Shown: positions 58,241-64,000 of the stretch, piece by piece
Layout of the letters: every line of letters begins with the position of its first letter
Numbering within the stretch: position 1 is the stretch's first letter
From: Xiphias gladius
Taxonomy: Eukaryota; Chordata; Actinopteri; Istiophoriformes; Xiphiidae
Assembly: GCF_016859285.1 (NCBI RefSeq)
Contig: NC_053406.1
Coordinates: 14,827,501 to 14,891,500 of the forward strand
DNA length: 64,000 bases
Direction of reading: 5' to 3'
Position numbers and translations under genes: made by a program
Notes under the pieces: generated by a model
Database searches by the model: none
Seen by the model: only the letters and a program-made list of their open reading frames with translations
Told to the model about the DNA's origin: nothing

Positions 58241-61200
58241 TGTGTTTGTATTTGTTCATTTCGTCACCCGTCTATATTTACACCCCTCTTTTAAAGGTTT
58301 TACCAATGGAGAGTTTGTGACTCATATCTTGTTATGTCTTAAGTTACAATTCCACTGTGAATAACCTGAAACCTTAGAAGGAAATTGTCTGAAATTGTCC
58401 ATGTATCATCCTGAAAACAGTTGGTTTAATGCCTTAAATACAAAATTCTTCACTCTTGATCCCCCCCCCCATATTTGTTTTCATAGATGAGGATGATTAG
58501 AGCTGATGTTGTTTGCCTCAAACTATTTAAGGAATAAAACGTGGTGAGTTTCCATGAGCCAAATTAAAGTCTGCGCTGATAATACAGCCTTTAACTCCAA
58601 AGTCTGGGTCTGAGCAATTGCACAGAAAGAAATGCAAGCATGAATACCTACATATGGGTTTAAACAGATGTATGCTGATAGTGTTGCTTAGTCAGAGGCA
58701 CTTTGCTCTTTCGTTTTTGTGTCATACTGACTATAAACTCTTAAAGAGTATTAACTCCAATAACTATGACATCAAGGTCTGTCATTTTATAAGATTATTT
58801 TTTTCCTTTTTTATTTGATAGACAAAGGTACAAAAGTAGGTCGATGTGGGTAAAAGCAAGAGAAACGAAAATGACTGAGTCAGGGGGAATTTATTTGCCA
58901 AGGTTTCAGGCCACTAAGATGGCTTAAAAGAAACTAAGAAGTCTGTATATGTCTAAGTTTTTATCTCCACAATTCTGTCAAAGGAGAGCATTCACGGAGC
59001 TGCAGGACAACCAGGCAGCAAATCTGTGACACTGGAAAGCATCAATAAGACATTAATGCAGCAGAATATGAAGCAAGATGGTAAAACAAAGCCCGTACCT
59101 GATGAAATGGTATCTTATACTGATAAGAGGGTAACAAGACGGGGCTACAAAGACTGGCTTGAATTTCCCAAACCTGGACGTGGAGATGTGGTTTCCAGAC
59201 TTCAGCCAGAGGCACACCTGCAACGCTGTTACAGTGTGTGATTGATTTTATCCATTATGATACACAGTCAAGTGTGTTCATGAGAACCATTTATAGCATT
59301 GATGAGAAAAAACAGGCATATGCTTTAGATTTGTAATGCGAAACTGAGGGTTCACTTCAAACCGGAGCAGAGAGGGCAACTTCAAACTTGCTCTACTCTC
59401 ATTGATGTTTTTTGCTTTGGTGGTGAACTGATGTTAGACGATATGATAAGCATTATTTTATATATTAAGGGACATATAAAATGTTATTTGGTTGGTGTGA
59501 ATACCATTGATCAGTGGCTTCAGAGGAATGCAGAATCGTCTCATCCATTGACATGTACTCCATCACTGGCTGCTGCACTCTGCGGTGTTCTGGGGAAGAA
59601 GTCGTCTTTTTGTTGTTCTGATGCTGTGATTTATGTGCTTCTCTACCTCTCGTCTCTGCTCTGAGGTCAAACACACAAAGAGCCCCCTCTGTCCCTCTGC
59701 CAAGTATAGCCAATGTGAGAAAAACACTTGCTGCTCGGCCGAGGGGCCTCTCCTTTCACCATCTGTTCTCTTTTGCTTTTTAGTGTGAAATAGATTTGAC
59801 TCCAGTGCTGCTCGTTTACCAGTGACCGTGGATAATTACCGCAGAGGGCTCACTGTTGTGCTATTGTTTAGGGAGAGTGATATACAGTATCACTAATAAA
59901 CCCATTATCTGTCCTACTGTGCCTCTTGTTGGGGGAATTAACCAAAGAAATGAGGGTGTAGTTACGGAAGGATGAGTCCATGTTCAATACCCAGAGATGA
60001 GTCTGGCCTTGAACATGGATTTTATTTAGAGGATATCTACAGTGGACAAACTCAAATCCAGTGATCAACGAGAATATGAGCAGCTAAAGCCTCAGACTTG
60101 AAGAGTGCAAACAAATAAAACACAGACAAATTGACAACACATAGCCAGCCTAACAAAAAGCAGAACAAATTAAGACAACACAGCCAAATACAGAAAACAT
60201 GACAAAATAAAGAAACACTGCATCGAACAAAAGGGAGTAACAAAACAAAGTTTCCAGGGGACACTAGAAACTGACGAACACACCTGGACACACAGGTTGT
60301 TGTCATGGTTTGCGGTGCCGGTGTTAGCATACTTCCTTACATATCATAATACAGGCCAACATGCCATAAGTCGTGGAATAAGTTGCAAACTACATGATCT
60401 AGCATGATGAAGGCTATGTTAGCCCGTACACTAGATACATTATAAATATTTAATATACACTAAGTATATAGCAAAATATGCAATTATATCTGAGAACTTG
60501 GCTTCATCTTGGATATTTCTCGACAACACTGAATATTCATGACTAGACATGCAGAAGTTAATGTTAGTTTTTAATAAATATCCTCAGGTGTTTTTATTCA
60601 GAGTCGAACATTCAAAAATTCAGCTAATGCCTCATAACTCTGTGGTATAGACAAAAACACAAATACCGAAATCTCTCGTGAAATAACCAGAACTGTTCTA
60701 ACTCTGAAAGAGAATTGTGTTCACGTAGGATCCCATCACTCAAAATAAGAAGCTGACTGAGGAAATAGGTTTTCGGGGCCTTTAAGACTGAGATAAACTT
60801 AAATCATTACCTCATTTTCCAGCACCACTGACCGACAGTCAGCTCTAGTGCCTTTCTGTATTTGGTGGTGGTGTTTAGATTTGCTGTGTATTTGTTGGGC
60901 TGCACGTGTGTTATCAAACTGGCGAAAGTGTTTCTCAATTCGCCTGTTTTTTATTTCTTTGGGCCATTTATTTTTTCTAAATGCTCTTCGCGCGCTGTTG
61001 AGTCAGTGAAGATGTCCTCTTCTTTTGCAGGTGTTTTTCTTGAATTGCTCTCAGGGCCACAGCAGATAGTGTATGCCCCAGAAGGAGTAAAAAGCCTGCG
61101 GAGCACAGATCCTGGTTGATCCTTGGATCTGAAGTTGTCCTCTGGGAGCTGCACTGGCATAAGTGGAGACTAGAAGCCTGTCAGGATTTCTGTCTATTCT

Positions 61201-63339
61201 CTGAGAGTTCAACACCCTGCTTAATAATGGATATTGTTTTCCTGAAATAATGCTCTGTGCTGATCTAATGCACATTAGGATCCTTTTAACCTAATGCAAC
61301 CTATCAGCCCTCAGCTATGACACTGTGCTGCTGACTCCACAGAGCAGACTGATGTGTTTGCTGTGGCTTCAAAGTGTTTAGTTACAGGAGATCACTGTTA
61401 GTAGTTAACTTTTATGGTTTGCTCTTCTCTCTGGCTTCAGTGTTTGTCTATGGGATTAATAAGGCCTAGATTTATAGTCTTATCTGAAAGTTTTAGTTGT
61501 ACATTTCTGGTTCATTTTTTTGTGCTTCAGGTTCCTTCTCTTCTGAGGAAACTGTGACCACTGAAATATTTTTTCCATCTGGGTCAGACCAGACATTCAG
61601 TAGAAACTGAGATGATATGATTTGATTCTGATTCATTCGTTTTATTCTAATCAGCCTTCTCCAAGTAGAAACAGCTGATGCAGTCAAAAGAGATCATTGT
61701 TTTCAACGCTCCATTGCTTCATCATGCTGCACAAACATGTGAGATATTTTAAATCGACCTTTTTATTTGTACTGTGATAAAGAGGCAAGGCTTTTGGCAA
61801 GTAGAGCATGTGAGAAAGAGATGAGTTTACATCAACAATGGTACTTTTTTTTTGTAAGAACCTGCGATGGTGTTAGCGTGTTTAAGAACACATTTCTCTG
61901 GGCAGTTTGCACAAATTACCATTTTAATTGTTACCCGTGAATCCTTTTGTGCACACCAGCGTCTAGAGAAGCCTTAAATGGTATCTTTATCTCTGTTAAG
62001 TGATATATTACGTATTGAAACAGGATGTTGTGGCTGGACACAACACAACGAGGGATCAATTATTAATTCATCCATTTAAGTATAAACCAACGAGATATCT
62101 GCTGGGGAGAATAGTGTATAAAGGAGTTCACATCCCAAAATATTCAACAGTTTTAGGAAATTATATACTTATTAGAACAGCATGACGTGGCCTACAAATA
62201 CACCATGTAGTTGAAGTGCCAGTTTCATGAGGCTTTTACAGGTTCCATGAAATGGTATCATTACCTCCTTAATGTATTTCACTTGGACACAATAAGAAAG
62301 GGATCAATCTCAAGTAAACCAATGGGTTATTGTTATGGGAGGAAAAGAGGTTTGACTTGATAGGATGGACAGGAATGACGGATTGGTAAAAAAAAATCTC
62401 TTATTGTAAATATTAGATTCCGACTTGTAAATACCGTTCAGATGAACACCCAAGTTGCAATTGTGACTGGGAAACTCAGACTATTTTCAGAAGGCTCCAG
62501 TATATCCGACCTGGTACTTAATAACATGGAAGTGCCTGAAACCCAAGCAAATAGAGATGCCTCACATCAGCCAAATTCCGTTGTTCGATATCACGCTACG
62601 AGAGTGCTTCCTATTCGTAAACATGGGAATCTTTCCCCTCACTGTCATCCGTCCCATATGACATGAACGCAGCATTATGTAACCGCTGAAGGCGCACTGT
62701 TTTTCCCAGGAAGTAGGAGTTTTCCATTTCATCAAAGTGCCCATTTCATGGGATCAATAACTAGTCCAACTTTTCATTTCCCGTTTTCATTTTAAAATGC
62801 TAGATTTCCACATCCCATATGAGAAACACTTAACGACAACACATACTTATGGTGCATGATGTGTGTAAATACACTCACACCTATCTTTTTTCATGCAAGC
62901 TCACTCTCAGGTGGCGTTAAGACACACGTTGTGTTAACGCAAAAATAAAGTATTTTAACCTTTGACAAATTAGACTGTTTGTCTCGGTAACACTGGCACT
63001 TTAACAAGGGTGATTTTAGTTTAATTTAAGATTTTGATGCAGATACTTTCCTATCACTTAAACACATACACATATTTCACAAACCTACACTTGTTCAGGC
63101 ACACAAAAGTAGCAAATGGATGTTTTGTTATGATATAGCCATAAACGATTTTTTTTCATTATTGCCATTTGTAGCAGCCACCAAAAAAGGAGAGAGCTGC
63201 TGCTGAGTACCTTACCCTGTGAGTCAATGGGTAAAAGCTTTCAGCGAGTTTGTACGTGAGTATCTGCAATCTATCTTTAGCCGTAATATGCCAGCAGCAA
63301 GCAACGCATTTCTCATACTTGTGAGGCCATGTCATGGGA

Positions 63340-63383
<44 letters not shown>
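63340..63383 (+). repeat. (CT)n microsatellite
   Basis: About 20 CT units with one TTC interruption. Confidence 0.9.
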
Positions 63384-63384
<1 letters not shown>

Positions 63385-63599
63385 GTTTCTTTACAGTCAC
63401 AATCAGCGTCCTACAAAAATGCTGTCTCTGTTGGCCTTTCCCATACTTCCACACAGCTTGTGTTATTTTATTTCTGCCTGCTCACAGAGTGGCTGATATG
63501 AGACAAATTTGTAGTATGGGACGTGGGAAAGAGGATGGAGGGGGCGTTTGTACCACCATGGGAGCAGGCATGAGGAAATGGCGCACTGAGATTCACTCA

Positions 63600-63623
63600 A
63601 ACACACACACACACACACACACA
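63600..63623 (+). repeat. (CA)n microsatellite
   Basis: About 12 CA units. Confidence 0.9.
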
Positions 63624-63784
63624 TAGACACACAAATGCAAGTAGGCATAGATTTGTGAGATTGTGAGTGTAATTTTAAATTGTTTTTTTTAATATTATGG
63701 GAGTCGTGGGTTTGGACATGGGAAAATAGCTGCATCCCACATAAAGGCAGAAGTCATACCTTCAACACATATTTTATACGTGTA

Positions 63785-63787
<3 letters not shown>

Positions 63788-63833
<46 letters not shown>

Positions 63834-63850
63834 GGGGGTGGGGGTGGGGG
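63788..63850 (+). repeat. (TG)n microsatellite with G-rich flank
   Basis: About 21 TG units are followed by CTGGGGGGTGGGGGTGGGGGGG, a G-run cluster able in principle to form a G-quadruplex. Confidence 0.88.
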
Positions 63851-64000
63851 GGTGCATATCAAAATAGCTGAGTGTGGAAACTGTGAGCTAAGGGGAGTCA
63901 GTCTTGTTGCCAAGTAGTTATCAAAGGCCGGGGAATAGACGGACCTCTCTTTGAAATGGAACTGCTGAGGGAAGACCAAAGAGCTGCTTATCAAAGAGGG

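Larger units (their letters stand above)
48597..64000 (+). other. Probable long first intron of the 48533 gene
   Basis: No exon with recognisable protein similarity was found on either strand. The identifiable content is transposon relics (50145, 52340, 56260, 57230) and microsatellites (63340 onward). Short open frames here have no splice context or family match. Whether it is intron or intergenic depends on the gene at 48533 being real. Confidence 0.45.

Noticed and set aside
59026..59241. 71-codon hydrophilic + strand frame
   Set aside because: Protein-like composition but no recognised homolog or splice signals; too short to call.
60052..61119. Frames at 60052-60330 (-) and 60862-61119 (+), the latter with an acceptor-like TTTTGCAG at about 61030
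   Set aside because: Checked as possible second exons of the 48533 gene; neither reads as an Ig domain and the frames have no donor.
1..64000. CRISPR array, operon, prophage or toxin system
   Set aside because: Gene structure is intron-containing and vertebrate throughout; repeats are transposons and microsatellites without spacer regularity.
1..64000. Endogenous retrovirus or LTR pair
   Set aside because: No paired long terminal repeats, primer-binding site or gag/pol/env-like frame was recognised; the only reverse-transcriptase pieces are non-LTR types.

Overview
This window is vertebrate nuclear DNA and almost certainly comes from a ray-finned (probably percomorph) fish. Introns are short and GT-AG. 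The coding exons match vertebrate genes closely, and the non-coding DNA is full of Tc1/mariner remnants, fold-back MITE-like elements, LINE scraps and CA/GT microsatellites of the kind found in teleosts. Nothing bacterial, no CRISPR array and no operon-like arrangement is present. The species cannot be named from the sequence alone.

Region 1 (1-17455) is the 3' half of kmt2a (MLL1), a histone H3 lysine-4 methyltransferase, on the + strand. Eighteen consecutive coding exons can be joined in frame from 1848 to the TGA at 12846-12848. They cover the extended PHD finger, FYRN, a long disordered centre with both taspase-1 cleavage sites and the CBP/KIX-binding motif, FYRC, the WIN motif, SET and post-SET. 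Joined, they encode about 2525 residues. I estimate the matching part of the human protein at about 2140 residues; much of the excess is a degenerate Ser/Arg/Lys/Asp repeat block in the first giant exon. A 3'UTR of about 4.6 kb follows.

Region 2 (17456-26730) holds repeats, including a 720-bp near-identical tandem duplication, and then c1qtnf5 (+ strand, two coding exons, 25434-26302), a secreted collagen/C1q protein. No mfrp exons were seen upstream of it, unlike the mammalian arrangement.

Region 3 (26730-38000) contains LINE and Tc1 debris and then rnf26 (- strand, single coding exon, 36127-37476), a multi-pass ER membrane RING E3 ligase, with a TATA-less ETS/YY1-type promoter.

Region 4 (38000-64000) is mostly non-coding. 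At 48533-48596 a signal-peptide exon followed by a good splice donor begins a + strand gene whose remaining exons were not found before the window ends. The order and directions c1qtnf5 (+), rnf26 (-), unknown (+) mirror human C1QTNF5-RNF26-MCAM, so mcam is the best guess for this exon, on gene order rather than sequence. The rest is old transposons and microsatellites. The genes do not form a functional pathway; they are linked by chromosomal position. I found no undescribed multi-gene system. The most notable signals are the kmt2a repeat insertion, the intron between its two taspase sites, the 720-bp duplication and the conserved gene order.
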